From JL08 sp963765555 (GTDB lineage: Bacteria > Pseudomonadota > Alphaproteobacteria > Rhodobacterales > Rhodobacteraceae): a stretch of 64,000 bases of DNA. The position numbers were made by a program, and so were the translations under genes. Location of the stretch: NCBI GenBank assembly GCA_963765555.1, contig CAVXWX010000012.1:62001-126000 (forward strand), read 5' to 3'. Shown here in pieces: positions 9,459 to 18,116 of the stretch (position 1 is the stretch's first letter; each line of letters starts with the position of its first letter). The notes below the pieces were generated by a model. That model saw only the letters and a program-made list of their open reading frames with translations, was not told the DNA's origin and ran no database searches.

Positions 9459-9490
9459 AAGGGACAGCCGAAGCTGTCCCTTTTGTTTTT
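9459..9490 (+). terminator. Intrinsic terminator after the 41-residue gene
   Basis: A 10-bp stem (AAGGGACAGC, 9459-9468) closes on its inverted copy (9473-9482) through a four-base CGAA loop, then TTGTTTTT. The T-tract is on the plus strand, so it stops rightward transcription just before the end of the convergent infB gene. Its left flank is not T-rich in the other direction, so it is unlikely to serve infB. Confidence 0.85.
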
Positions 9491-9491
9491 A

Positions 9492-11993
9492 TCAATCCAA
9501 AGTGCGGTTCACTTCTTCGCGCTCGAAAATCTCGATCACGTCACCCGGACGAACATCTTCATAATTTTCAAACGCCATGCCGCATTCCTGACCGGACTGT
9601 ACTTCCGGCACTTCGTCCTTGAAGCGTTTCAGGGTTTTCAACGTGCCTTCGTGGATCACGACATTGTCGCGCAGCAGGCGAACACCCGCAGAACGGCGTG
9701 CAACACCTTCGGTCACCAGACATCCGGCGACCTTGCCCACATTGGACACTTTGAACACGTCCTTGATTTCGGCATAGCCGATGAACTTTTCCTTGATCTC
9801 GTTGCTCAGCAATCCGGACGCGGCTGCTTTTACATCGTCAACCAGATCGTAGATCACCGAATAATAGCGGATCTCGACACCTTTCTGGTTCGCCGTGTTA
9901 CGGGCAGATGCGTTTGCACGCACGTTAAAGCCCATAATCGGGGCATTTGATGCCTCGGCAAGACCAACATCCGTTTCCGTAATCGCGCCCACACCGGAAT
10001 GAAGCACGCGTACACGCACCTCTTCGTTGCCGATTTTTTCCATCGCCTGAACGATTGCTTCGGCCGATCCCTGAACATCCGCTTTGACCAGAATTGGCAT
10101 TTCATTCACGGATTCATCCGCTTTTGCGTTTGCCATCAACTGTTCCAGCGTCGTCGCCGCACCGGCTGCCGCACGTTTGTCTTTCGCAGCGCTTGCGCGA
10201 TACTCTGCGATTTCACGCGCCTGGGCTTCGGTTGAAACCACGTTCAAAACGTCGCCTGCTTCGGGAGTACCGTTCAGACCCAACACTTCCACCGGCACCG
10301 ATGGCCCGGCTTCGTTCACGCGGTCGCCTTTGTCATCGACCAATGCGCGCACTTTGCCCCACTGTTCACCGACGACAAAGATATCGCCTTTTTTCAGTGT
10401 ACCGGTCTGTACCAGAACCGTTGCCACAGGGCCCCGTCCCACATCCAGTTGTGCCTCGATCACGGCACCTTCGGCAGCGCGGTTCGGATTGGCTTTGAGT
10501 TCCAGAACTTCGGCTTGCAACGAAATCGCTTCGAGCAATTCGTCAAGTCCGGTACCTTTAATCGCCGAAACCTCGACATCCTGAACGTCGCCAGACATTT
10601 TTTCCACGACCACTTCGTGCTGCAACAGATCTGTGCGCACCTTGTCCGGATTGGCCTCGGGGCGGTCGATTTTGTTGATCGCAACGATCATCGGAACGCC
10701 CGCCGCTTTCGCATGCGCAATCGCTTCGACGGTCTGGGGCATCACGGCATCGTCTGCCGCAACGACCAGAACAACAATATCCGTTACCTGCGCGCCGCGC
10801 GACCGCATGGATGTAAACGCAGCGTGGCCGGGTGTATCCAGAAATGTCATTTCGGACCCGTCAGCCGTTTTTACGCGATAAGCACCAATATGCTGCGTGA
10901 TCCCGCCCGCTTCGCCGGAAACGACTTTGGCCTTTCGGATGGCGTCCAGCAAAGATGTCTTGCCGTGGTCAACGTGCCCCATGACAGTAATAACCGGCGG
11001 CCGCGGCAACAGGTCTTCTTCTTTGTCCTGAACCTGGGCGATCACGTCTTCCACGTCGGCATCAGACACACGGACCACCTTGTGTCCGAATTCTTCGATG
11101 ATCAGTTCTGCTGTATCTGCATCGATGGTTTCGTTTTGTGTCACCATCATCCCGTTGTTCATCAGCGATTTGATCACTGCACCGACGCGTTCCGCCATAC
11201 GGTTCGCCAGTTCGGATACAACAATCGCTTCGGGCAATTGCACTTCGCGCACGATCTTTTCACGCTCGACACTGCCGCCCATTGCCTTTTGGCGAGCGCG
11301 TTCCTGTTTGCGCTTCATCGCCGCCATAGACCGTTGACGCCCGCCTTCGCCACCGGCGAGGGCCTGATTCAACGTCAGTTTGCCCGACCGGCGTCCATCA
11401 TCGAACCCCTGCTTGTTGCGCGTTGGGCGTTGATCCTGCTCGCGGTCCGTCTTGCGAGACGGCGCGGGTGCGCCTCCTGCACTCTTGCCCGGCCCGCGGG
11501 CGGCCGGCGCTTCCGCACTCGGTGCAACCTCAGCAGCTGCCGCAGCGGCGGCACGCTTGGCCGCAGCTTCTGCGTCAAGCTGTTCCTGCTTGGCTTTGGC
11601 CGCAGCTCGTTCTTCGCGCTCGCGCTCTTCTTTTTCCTTGGCTTCCGCTTCGGCCCGGCGACGGTCACGCTCTTCTTCGCGCGCCTTTTCTTCGGCCTCG
11701 CGCTGAAGCGCGTCTTCTGTTTCGCGTGCTTTGGCGGCCTGAACCGCCTTCAAACGCCGTTCCATTTCCGCATCCGTGATGCCGGCGGGACGACGCGACG
11801 GGTCACCCGTAACTGGGCCGGTAGCTGGCGTGGCAGGTTTGGCCGCACCCGGTTTAGGCACGACAACCCGCTTACGTTTCGTTTCCACAACGACGTTCTT
11901 GGTCCGTCCATGGCTAAAGCTTTGCTTTACATTGCCGGGTCGGGATCCACCGGGGCGCAGCCCCAACGTCTTTTTGCCATCACTATCGCTCAT
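9492..11993 (-). CDS. infB: Translation initiation factor IF-2
   Basis: 833 residues. IF-2 is the GTPase that places initiator tRNA on the 30S subunit. The N-terminal third is highly charged and repetitive (Ala/Glu/Arg/Lys-rich, about residues 65-190). The G domain begins near residue 335: GHVDHGKT, later DTPGHAAF and NKIDRPEAN, followed by the IF-2 beta barrels and the C-terminal initiator-tRNA-binding domain. It is the last gene of rimP-nusA-ylxR-infB, nine bases after ylxR. Confidence 0.98.
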   Translation of the reverse strand: MSDSDGKKTLGLRPGGSRPGNVKQSFSHGRTKNVVVETKRKRVVVPKPGAAKPATPATGPVTGDPSRRPAGITDAEMERRLKAVQAAKARETEDALQREAEEKAREEERDRRRAEAEAKEKEEREREERAAAKAKQEQLDAEAAAKRAAAAAAAEVAPSAEAPAARGPGKSAGGAPAPSRKTDREQDQRPTRNKQGFDDGRRSGKLTLNQALAGGEGGRQRSMAAMKRKQERARQKAMGGSVEREKIVREVQLPEAIVVSELANRMAERVGAVIKSLMNNGMMVTQNETIDADTAELIIEEFGHKVVRVSDADVEDVIAQVQDKEEDLLPRPPVITVMGHVDHGKTSLLDAIRKAKVVSGEAGGITQHIGAYRVKTADGSEMTFLDTPGHAAFTSMRSRGAQVTDIVVLVVAADDAVMPQTVEAIAHAKAAGVPMIVAINKIDRPEANPDKVRTDLLQHEVVVEKMSGDVQDVEVSAIKGTGLDELLEAISLQAEVLELKANPNRAAEGAVIEAQLDVGRGPVATVLVQTGTLKKGDIFVVGEQWGKVRALVDDKGDRVNEAGPSVPVEVLGLNGTPEAGDVLNVVSTEAQAREIAEYRASAAKDKRAAAGAATTLEQLMANAKADESVNEMPILVKADVQGSAEAIVQAMEKIGNEEVRVRVLHSGVGAITETDVGLAEASNAPIMGFNVRANASARNTANQKGVEIRYYSVIYDLVDDVKAAASGLLSNEIKEKFIGYAEIKDVFKVSNVGKVAGCLVTEGVARRSAGVRLLRDNVVIHEGTLKTLKRFKDEVPEVQSGQECGMAFENYEDVRPGDVIEIFEREEVNRTLD

Positions 11994-12002
11994 AAAGCTG
12001 TC

Positions 12003-12623
12003 TTATCCTTTCAGGCGGGCATCGCCGCCGTCATTTCTTCGCAGGCCCTTAAGCCTTTGCGCTTCCTCTACTACACGCGACGTGAGTCCACCAGAGGCGA
12101 GCGCTGCATGTATCACAGTTTGACGTCCGAATGCCAAACCCAATTCACCGGCTGTCAGCCAGCCAATATATGTTCCAAAGTGCGGCGTGCTCAGTTTCGA
12201 TTTTCCGCGCCCTGATCCGTCTACAGCCTGAATCAGAACCTGCGCTTCTTCCTTGATCAGCCAGTCCTTGACCTTTTCATATCCGGCCACCGCATGACCT
12301 GATTTGCGTGACAAGCTTAACAAATCGACAACCCGTCGCACCAAAAGCGCTTCGACAAGGTCAACAAACCCTTCCGGTACCTGCACCGCCTGTCTTGCTG
12401 CCTTGGCGAACAGCTTTTTATCAACAGCTTTTTCCAAAGCCAACCGATCTGCTGCAACCCACATCCCGCGACCGGGAAGCTTGCCGGCAATGTCCGGCAC
12501 AACCTGCCCGTCAGGCCCCACCACAAAGCGGATCAAGCCGTATTTCGGCTGCACCTCGCCCGTGGCAATGCACTTGCGTTCTGGACCGTCAGACCGGTCT
12601 TTCGAGGCGCCACCGCGTCCCAT
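12003..12623 (-). CDS. YlxR-family RNA-binding protein with L7Ae-like second domain
   Basis: 206 residues. The N-terminal YlxR (DUF448) domain shows ERKCIATGEV, RFVVGPDGQVVPDIAGKLPGR and GMWVAAD. The second half, from about residue 90, resembles the ribosomal L7Ae/L30e-like fold of YlxQ, so this is the fused form common in alphaproteobacteria. YlxR proteins bind nucleic acid and have been linked to RNase P or transcription in other bacteria; the role here is inferred from position between nusA and infB. The ATG at 12623 (MGRGGASKDRS) is chosen over the upstream start at 12743, which lies inside nusA. Confidence 0.85.
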   Translation of the reverse strand: MGRGGASKDRSDGPERKCIATGEVQPKYGLIRFVVGPDGQVVPDIAGKLPGRGMWVAADRLALEKAVDKKLFAKAARQAVQVPEGFVDLVEALLVRRVVDLLSLSRKSGHAVAGYEKVKDWLIKEEAQVLIQAVDGSGRGKSKLSTPHFGTYIGWLTAGELGLAFGRQTVIHAALASGGLTSRVVEEAQRLKGLRRNDGGDARLKG

Positions 12624-12645
12624 GTGATTGCCACGAGGCCTGAGA

Positions 12646-14280
12646 TCAGGCCTCGCTCTCCTCGGCAAACACGTTTGCGTCCGGATCGGTTTCGCCGTCT
12701 TCTTCGGCCGCCTTTTCAAGTTCTGCAGGATCAACCCACCCAAGCATGACGCGGGCGGTCATGACCAGATGCTGCGCCTCTTCCAAGGACATATCGAACG
12801 ATTCCAGCAAGCCATCATCTTTCACGCGCTCGCCGTCAACGGTTGTCCAGCCTCCGGCCAGTTCCCAATCCGCACAGGTTGCGAAGTCTTCCAGTGTTTT
12901 GACACCATCTTTCGCCAGCGCTTCAATCATCTGGGGTGTCAGACCCTCAAATTCAACCAGGCTGTCTTCAACACCCAGACTGCGGGCATTTTCAAGCGCT
13001 GCCTTGTTCTGTGCTTCAAGAACATCGCGGGCACGGGCCTGCAATTCGTTTGCCGTGTCTTCATCAACACCGTCGATAACCAGCAATTCGTCAACTTCGA
13101 CATAAGCCACTTCTTCAAGGTTGGTGAACCCTTCCGAAACCAGCAACTGGGCAAAGAACTCGTCCAGATCCAGATTGTCCATGAACAGTTTGGTGCGCAG
13201 TTCAAACTCGGCCTGACGACGCGCGCTTTCCTGCTCTTCGGTCATGATGTCGATATCCAGACCCGTCAACTGGCTGGCAAGACGCACATTCTGACCACGG
13301 CGGCCAATGGCAAGGCTCAGCTGCTCTTCGGGTACGACCACTTCGATTTTTCCGGCTTCTTCGTCCAGAACAACCTTGGACACTTCGGCGGGTTGCAACG
13401 CATTCACAAGGAATGTCGGTTGGTCTTCATTCCATGGAATGATGTCGATCTTTTCGCCCTGCAATTCGTTTACAACGGCCTGAACGCGGCTGCCGCGCAT
13501 ACCGACACAGGCGCCGACAGGATCGATCGAATTGTCATAGGAAATCACGGCGATCTTGGCGCGCGATCCCGGATCACGGGCCACGGCTTTGATCTCGATG
13601 ATACCGTCGTAAATCTCGGGCACTTCCATCTTGAACAGTTCCGCCATGAATTCGGGGGCTGTGCGGCTCAGGAAAATCTGCGGTCCGCGCTGCTCGCGGC
13701 GCACATCTTTGATGTAGACGCGGATACGGTCATTCGGGCGGTACGATTCGCGCCCGATTTTTTCATTGCGGCGCAAAATCGCTTCGCCCGCGCCCACATC
13801 GACGATGACGTTGCCATATTCTTCGCGCTTGACCAGACCGTTGATGATGGTGCCGGCGCGGTCCTTGAATTCCTCGTATTGGCGATCACGTTCGGCTTCG
13901 CGTACTTTCTGAAGGATAACCTGCTTTGCAGATTGCGCCGCGATCCGTCCCATTTCGACAGGGGGCACTTCCTCGATCAGTTGCTGCCCAACCTCGGGAT
14001 TTTCCATATATTGCTTGGCCTGCTCTACAGTGAATTCGGCCTGATAGTTTTCCAGATCTTCATCTTCGACCACTGTGCGCACGCGGGTAAACGTGGCCTT
14101 GCCGGTCTTGCGATCAATATGAACACGAATGTCCATTTCCGCGCCGTAGCGCGACTTGGCCGCGCGGGCCAGGGATTCTTCCATCGCTTCAACGACCAAG
14201 CCCGGGTCGATCATCTTTTCGCGGGCCACAGCCTCGGCGGTTTGCAACAGCTCAAGCTGGTTTGCGGATGTAATGGCCAT
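12646..14280 (-). CDS. nusA: Transcription termination/antitermination factor NusA
   Basis: 544 residues. NusA binds RNA polymerase and modulates pausing, intrinsic termination and antitermination. The order is N-terminal RNAP-binding domain, S1 and two KH domains (GMRGSRVQAVVNEL near residue 258; IGRRGQNVRLASQL near 325), then two C-terminal helix-hairpin-helix-type acidic repeats as in proteobacterial NusA, and an acidic tail. The start overlaps the rimP stop as TGATG, so translation is probably coupled. NusA could act on the leader hairpin ahead of its own operon (14891-14918). Confidence 0.97.
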   Translation of the reverse strand: MAITSANQLELLQTAEAVAREKMIDPGLVVEAMEESLARAAKSRYGAEMDIRVHIDRKTGKATFTRVRTVVEDEDLENYQAEFTVEQAKQYMENPEVGQQLIEEVPPVEMGRIAAQSAKQVILQKVREAERDRQYEEFKDRAGTIINGLVKREEYGNVIVDVGAGEAILRRNEKIGRESYRPNDRIRVYIKDVRREQRGPQIFLSRTAPEFMAELFKMEVPEIYDGIIEIKAVARDPGSRAKIAVISYDNSIDPVGACVGMRGSRVQAVVNELQGEKIDIIPWNEDQPTFLVNALQPAEVSKVVLDEEAGKIEVVVPEEQLSLAIGRRGQNVRLASQLTGLDIDIMTEEQESARRQAEFELRTKLFMDNLDLDEFFAQLLVSEGFTNLEEVAYVEVDELLVIDGVDEDTANELQARARDVLEAQNKAALENARSLGVEDSLVEFEGLTPQMIEALAKDGVKTLEDFATCADWELAGGWTTVDGERVKDDGLLESFDMSLEEAQHLVMTARVMLGWVDPAELEKAAEEDGETDPDANVFAEESEA

Positions 14281-14882
14281 CAGTTGTTCTCCACAGATTG
14301 TTCGGTCGCGTCGTCCGTATCGGACGTTTCATTGACCACTTCATCAAAATCGTCTTCGTTCAAAGCACCCGACGCTTTGCGCTGGCGCAGCATTTCCTTG
14401 ATCAGGTCGTCGGTCAGCACCAGCTTGGCATCCACCAGCCAGTCAAATTGCAGACCGATTGTGCCTTCTTCAATGTTAATCAAAACCTCTTCGCCCTCGA
14501 CACCTGCCAGTGTCCCTTTGAACCGGCGGCGTCCGTCGATCAGATCGGCGGTTTCAATCTTGGCCTCGTAGCCTTCGAACATCTCGAAATCCTTGAGACG
14601 GGTCAGCGGACGGTCGATGCCCGGGCTCGACACTTCCAAAGTATAGGCATCCAGGATCGGATCCTCGACATCCAGAACCGCACTAACCGCCTGACTGATC
14701 TTGGCGCAATCATCAACTTCGATCCCGCCTTGCGGCCGGTCTGCCATGATCTGCAATAAACTTTCCTTGCCCGACATCAGCCGAACGCGCACCAGTTCAT
14801 ACCCCATGTCTTCGATCACAGGGGTAATGATCTCGGCCATCCGGCGGTCCATGGCAGCTTTGGCAATCAAATCGTTTGTCAT
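14280..14882 (-). CDS. rimP: Ribosome maturation factor RimP
   Basis: 200 residues from ATG 14882. RimP assists assembly of the 30S subunit. Conserved segments are IITPVIEDMGYELVRV near residue 17, DCAKISQAVSAVLD near 60, EVSSPGIDRPLT near 84 and FKGTLAGVEGEEVLI near 118. The acidic C-terminal tail is longer than in E. coli. A GTG at 14894 in frame would add four residues. The gene begins only about a dozen bases after a terminator-like T-run, so its promoter must lie upstream of that hairpin. Confidence 0.93.
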   Translation of the reverse strand: MTNDLIAKAAMDRRMAEIITPVIEDMGYELVRVRLMSGKESLLQIMADRPQGGIEVDDCAKISQAVSAVLDVEDPILDAYTLEVSSPGIDRPLTRLKDFEMFEGYEAKIETADLIDGRRRFKGTLAGVEGEEVLINIEEGTIGLQFDWLVDAKLVLTDDLIKEMLRQRKASGALNEDDFDEVVNETSDTDDATEQSVENN

Positions 14883-14890
14883 TATTCCAA

Positions 14891-14918
14891 GCACAAAAAA
14901 ACGGGCGCGCGGCCCGTT
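14891..14918 (-). terminator. Terminator-like hairpin in the rimP-nusA-infB leader (possible attenuator)
   Basis: On the minus strand a 7-bp GC-rich stem (AACGGGC/GCCCGTT, plus-strand 14912-14918 and 14900-14906) with a CGCGC loop is followed directly by seven T (14901-14895). This is a textbook intrinsic terminator, but it ends about a dozen bases before the rimP ATG. It may terminate the upstream gene at 15025, or act as an attenuator of the nusA operon. Confidence 0.7.
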
Positions 14919-14971
14919 ACATCGTTTCGGTGGGCGTTGGGTTTGGACCCCAGCGCGCCGCTGTTAACAGG

Positions 14972-15000
14972 CATATACGGATGTCAGGCCGGTTCTGCAA
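14972..15000 (-). promoter_or_regulatory. Candidate promoter of the rimP-nusA-ylxR-infB operon
   Basis: On the minus strand TTGCAG (15000-14995) and TATATG (14977-14972) are separated by 17 bases. A perfect 10-base palindrome CTGTTAACAG (14961-14970) lies at the expected transcription start. It sits between the upstream stop at 15025 and the terminator-like hairpin, the only place from which rimP could be transcribed independently. Confidence 0.4.
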
Positions 15001-15024
15001 GGGGCAAGAAAACCGTCGGCGTGT

Positions 15025-15906
15025 TTAGGTCAGCCACCAACGCTCGGCCATCCGGTAATTATCCAACGGCCATCGTGTGCCCGATACGTCGGACATGCCT
15101 AGCGATGCCTCAACCCGAACGGCAAATTTCTGAACGATCTTCACTGCGCCCCCTATTCCGGTCAGTCCGGACGGATCGATCTGGTCGGCAACATCAACAT
15201 ACCCGCCTTCAAGCGCCTGCGCGCGCACTCTTGCATCCGGAACCGACGTGAATTCGACAGTCTCGAACCAGCCGGATTTACCGTCTTTGTAATGCGTCTC
15301 GACACGCACACCCAGAAACTGACGCCCCGGCAGGAACTGTTTGACCTTGTAAAGTCCGGTTCCAACACCGGCCTTTATCGCCGCTTCGGTTTCGTGCGCG
15401 GGATAAATCACCAGTCTTGGATCAGACAACAGAAAAGGAAAATCCGCGTTGCTGTATGCAAGGACAACCCGGACGCTCGCATGGCCTGTTGCCTGAATTT
15501 CAGTCACGTCCTGTAACAAACCATTCCCGCAATGGCGGTGCAACGAGGCGACGACATCAACGGCTCCGAACGGAATACCATTGTGAAATACGGCGTCTTC
15601 ACGCAAATCGAAAATCCATTCGCGCGCATCCGCACTACCTGTCCAGCGGGTTGCCAGTTCCCCACGCAATGTGCCTTCGGCCGCGATTTCGGTCAAAGTA
15701 TCAAACACGGCCCCCTGTGCCGCGGCCTGCATGAACAAACCTGAATGTGGTGCGCCCCACGTATCGGCACGGCTGGCCCCCGAAAGCGCGGCGCGCAAAC
15801 GTCCGCCCGGTTGCGGCCCGGTTCCGGCCGCCGACACCCCGGTCGCGGCCAGCAACGCAGCAGCAGCACCGGATGTAAAAAGCGCGCGGCGATCAACGGT
15901 TTTCAT
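15025..15906 (-). CDS. Short peptide-type ABC transporter substrate-binding protein (family 5)
   Basis: 293 residues from ATG 15906, which overlaps the pip stop as ATGA. A Tat-like export signal is visible (DRRALFTSG followed by a hydrophobic Ala/Leu stretch, residues 5-24). The body carries solute-binding family 5 landmarks: WIFDLREDAVFHNGIPF and later YPAHE and GTGLYKVKQF. Family 5 proteins are usually about 500 residues, so this is a short form that ends cleanly (MAERWWLT) without sign of frameshift. No permease genes are next to it. Coupling to an iminopeptidase suggests a peptide-related role, but this is inference. Confidence 0.75.
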   Translation of the reverse strand: MKTVDRRALFTSGAAAALLAATGVSAAGTGPQPGGRLRAALSGASRADTWGAPHSGLFMQAAAQGAVFDTLTEIAAEGTLRGELATRWTGSADAREWIFDLREDAVFHNGIPFGAVDVVASLHRHCGNGLLQDVTEIQATGHASVRVVLAYSNADFPFLLSDPRLVIYPAHETEAAIKAGVGTGLYKVKQFLPGRQFLGVRVETHYKDGKSGWFETVEFTSVPDARVRAQALEGGYVDVADQIDPSGLTGIGGAVKIVQKFAVRVEASLGMSDVSGTRWPLDNYRMAERWWLT

Positions 15907-16874
15907 TCTTCGGCAATCCCGTCCATAACGCGTACCAGTTCCGCGCTGATCCCGGGTTCTGACAGCGCGTGCCCGGCATTGCGCACCATTTTCAGATCGG
16001 CGGCGGGCCAGCATTCCGCAAGGGCCCATGCCGAATGCGGCGGGCAGATCATATCGTATCTGCCCTGTACGATATAGCCCGGAATGTGGGCGATTCTGTC
16101 CATATGAGCGAGAATTTGGCCGTCAAACTCCAGAAACCCCGCGTTGATGAAATAGTGATTCTCCAGTCGGGCGAACGCACGGGCATAGTCTCCGGGGCTT
16201 TCGCCAGCCGACCCGGACGAATGGATCGAGGCCAACGCGTTTTCCCAAGCAGACCACGCGCGCCCGAATTGCGTTTCAGTGCCCAAATCCCCTGAAAACA
16301 GGCGCTTGTTATAGGCCGCAATCATATCGTCCCGCTCGTCCTCGGGAATCAGTGATGCGAAACGCGACCACGTTTCCGGCCAGAATGCACCCGCACCACC
16401 GCCATAGAACCAGTCGAGTTCGCGCTGCGTCATCAAAAAAACGCCGCGCAGGACAAGCTGGGCTGCACGTACCGGGTGGGTTTGCGCGTAAATCAGAGCA
16501 AGGGTCGCCCCCCAACTGCCCCCGAATACGATCCATGACGTGATGCCCAAATCGTCTCGGATCCGTTCGATATCGGCGACCAGATGCCATGTGGTATTGT
16601 CTTTGACTGACGCGTGCGGGCGCGACCGCCCGCACCCGCGCTGATCGAACAGAACAACACGATAGACCTTTGGATCGAAGTACCGCCGCATTGCGGGGCT
16701 GCACCCGCCGCCCGGGCCGCCATGCAGAACAACAACCGGAATACCGTTCGGGTTGCCGCACTGCTCCACATAGATCAAATGGCCGTCGCCCACATCCATC
16801 ATCCGCTGATCGAACGGGTCGATCGGCGGATACAGATATTGCACTGCGCGCTTTTGATCCAAGAATTTGTCCAT
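15903..16874 (-). CDS. pip: Proline iminopeptidase (alpha/beta hydrolase)
   Basis: 323 residues, normal for the S33 family. It removes N-terminal proline from peptides. The oxyanion motif HGGPGGG is at 51-57, the nucleophile elbow GGSWG puts the catalytic serine at S120, and D274 (GRYDMICPP) and H302 (NAGHAL) complete the triad. No signal peptide, so cytoplasmic. The downstream substrate-binding protein overlaps by four bases. ubiG starts divergently about 50 bases away. Confidence 0.93.
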   Translation of the reverse strand: MDKFLDQKRAVQYLYPPIDPFDQRMMDVGDGHLIYVEQCGNPNGIPVVVLHGGPGGGCSPAMRRYFDPKVYRVVLFDQRGCGRSRPHASVKDNTTWHLVADIERIRDDLGITSWIVFGGSWGATLALIYAQTHPVRAAQLVLRGVFLMTQRELDWFYGGGAGAFWPETWSRFASLIPEDERDDMIAAYNKRLFSGDLGTETQFGRAWSAWENALASIHSSGSAGESPGDYARAFARLENHYFINAGFLEFDGQILAHMDRIAHIPGYIVQGRYDMICPPHSAWALAECWPAADLKMVRNAGHALSEPGISAELVRVMDGIAEE

Positions 16875-16923
16875 TAGTGACCTATATACTTCTCGTGACC
16901 CACAAGAGCATATGGAGACCAGA

Positions 16924-17670
16924 ATGCAAGCGCCTCAGAGCACAGTTGATCCCGCCGAGATCGCCAAATTCGAAGCAATGGCGGCTGAGTGGTGGGATCC
17001 GAAAGGGAAATTCAAGCCTCTGCACATGCTCAACCCCTGCCGACTGGACTACATTACGTCGCAGATTGCGGGAGAGTTTGATCGCGACCTGAAAACGGTA
17101 AAGCCGTTCAAAGGTTTGCGTATTCTGGATATCGGTTGTGGCGGCGGCTTGCTATCGGAACCCATGGCGCGCTTGGGGGCCACGGTGGTGGGCGCGGATG
17201 CGGCCGAACGCAACATTCCCGTGGCCCGTATTCACGCCGAACAATCCGGTCTGGACATCGACTATCGCCACACAACTGCAGAAGCGATGGCCGCAGCAGG
17301 CGAACAATTCGACATCGTTCTGAATATGGAAGTTGTCGAACATGTAGAGGGGCCTTTGGCGTATCTAACGGCGTGCCAAACCCTTTTGAAACCCGGCGGA
17401 TTGCATATCTGTTCCACCCTGAACCGCAATCCGAAATCATTCATGATGGCCATTATCGGTGCAGAGCACGTTATGCGCTGGCTGCCAAAGGGAACACATG
17501 AATGGTCAAAATTCATCACACCGGATGAACTTTACGCCTTGCTGGAAAAATCCGGTGTCACACCTGTTGATCGCAAAGGGTTCGTGTTCAATCCGGTCAG
17601 TTGGAGCTGGTCTTTGTCAGATCGCGACCTGAGCGTGAACTACGTCACGGCCAGCGTAAAACCCAGCTAA
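16924..17670 (+). CDS. ubiG: Ubiquinone biosynthesis O-methyltransferase UbiG
   Basis: 248 residues. UbiG carries out both O-methylations in ubiquinone synthesis using S-adenosylmethionine. The SAM motif LDIGCGGGLLSEPMARLGA is near residue 60, and FEAMAAEWWDP and LNPCRLDYI near the N terminus are UbiG signatures. I chose ATG 16924 because GGAGACC lies about seven bases upstream; in-frame ATGs at 16867 and 16912 lack this. It stands alone between divergent pip and the convergent marR remnant. Confidence 0.95.
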   Translation: MQAPQSTVDPAEIAKFEAMAAEWWDPKGKFKPLHMLNPCRLDYITSQIAGEFDRDLKTVKPFKGLRILDIGCGGGLLSEPMARLGATVVGADAAERNIPVARIHAEQSGLDIDYRHTTAEAMAAAGEQFDIVLNMEVVEHVEGPLAYLTACQTLLKPGGLHICSTLNRNPKSFMMAIIGAEHVMRWLPKGTHEWSKFITPDELYALLEKSGVTPVDRKGFVFNPVSWSWSLSDRDLSVNYVTASVKPS

Positions 17671-17677
17671 GCAGGCT

Positions 17678-18116
17678 CTAACCTTCAAGTTTTGATCGCA
17701 TTTCGCGCAGAATGGGGACCGTTGCCTTCACCTTGCCGCTGCCAAGGGACCCAACCATTTCCTGAATAAGCGGCGTGATCGCAGACAATGCCTGATCGCG
17801 CGCCCGCCGTCCTGCCGGGCTGATCGCAACCATTTTGCGACGCGCATCATCCCAATCGGGGCGGATGTGTATATACCCCGCCCATTCCAGTTTGTTCAGC
17901 GTATTTGTCATCGCGCCGCGGGTCACATGGAATTGGTCGGCGAGTTGTGCGGGGCTGCGTTCGTCACTGATCCAAGCCAGATGCATTCAGAACCGAAAAA
18001 TGAGAAATTTCCATGCCCTTGGGCAACACGCGGCTCAGCCGGTTTCGCAACAACTGGTCAACAGTCAGGATTTCGCTGAACAGGCTCACCGCAAGGGCAT
18101 TGTTTTCTTCGGTCAT
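17678..18116 (-). pseudogene. MarR-family transcriptional regulator, broken by a frameshift
   Basis: Two frames together give a normal MarR protein of about 145 residues. The first begins at ATG 18116 (MTEENNALAVSLFSEI) and runs to HFSVLN; the second continues HLAWISDERSPAQLADQFHV and carries the winged helix (RGAMTNTLNKLEWAGYI and DDARRKMVAISPAGR). One extra base near 17984 puts a stop soon after VLN. The start overlaps the nitrilase stop as ATGA, so it is the third gene of grxC-nitrilase-marR. It may be a true pseudogene or a sequencing error; two more genes within 2.5 kb carry similar indels. Confidence 0.8.

Noticed and set aside
10449..12215. A 588-residue open frame on the plus strand opposite infB
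   Set aside because: Antisense to infB; the residue composition reflects the opposite strand.
12628..14571. A 647-residue open frame on the plus strand opposite nusA and rimP
   Set aside because: Antisense shadow: its length follows from the codon bias of nusA/rimP, and it has no family signature or ribosome site.
14921..15024. Possible tRNA in the rimP upstream gap, as metY lies there in E. coli
   Set aside because: No cloverleaf, anticodon loop or CCA-type acceptor arms could be found on either strand.
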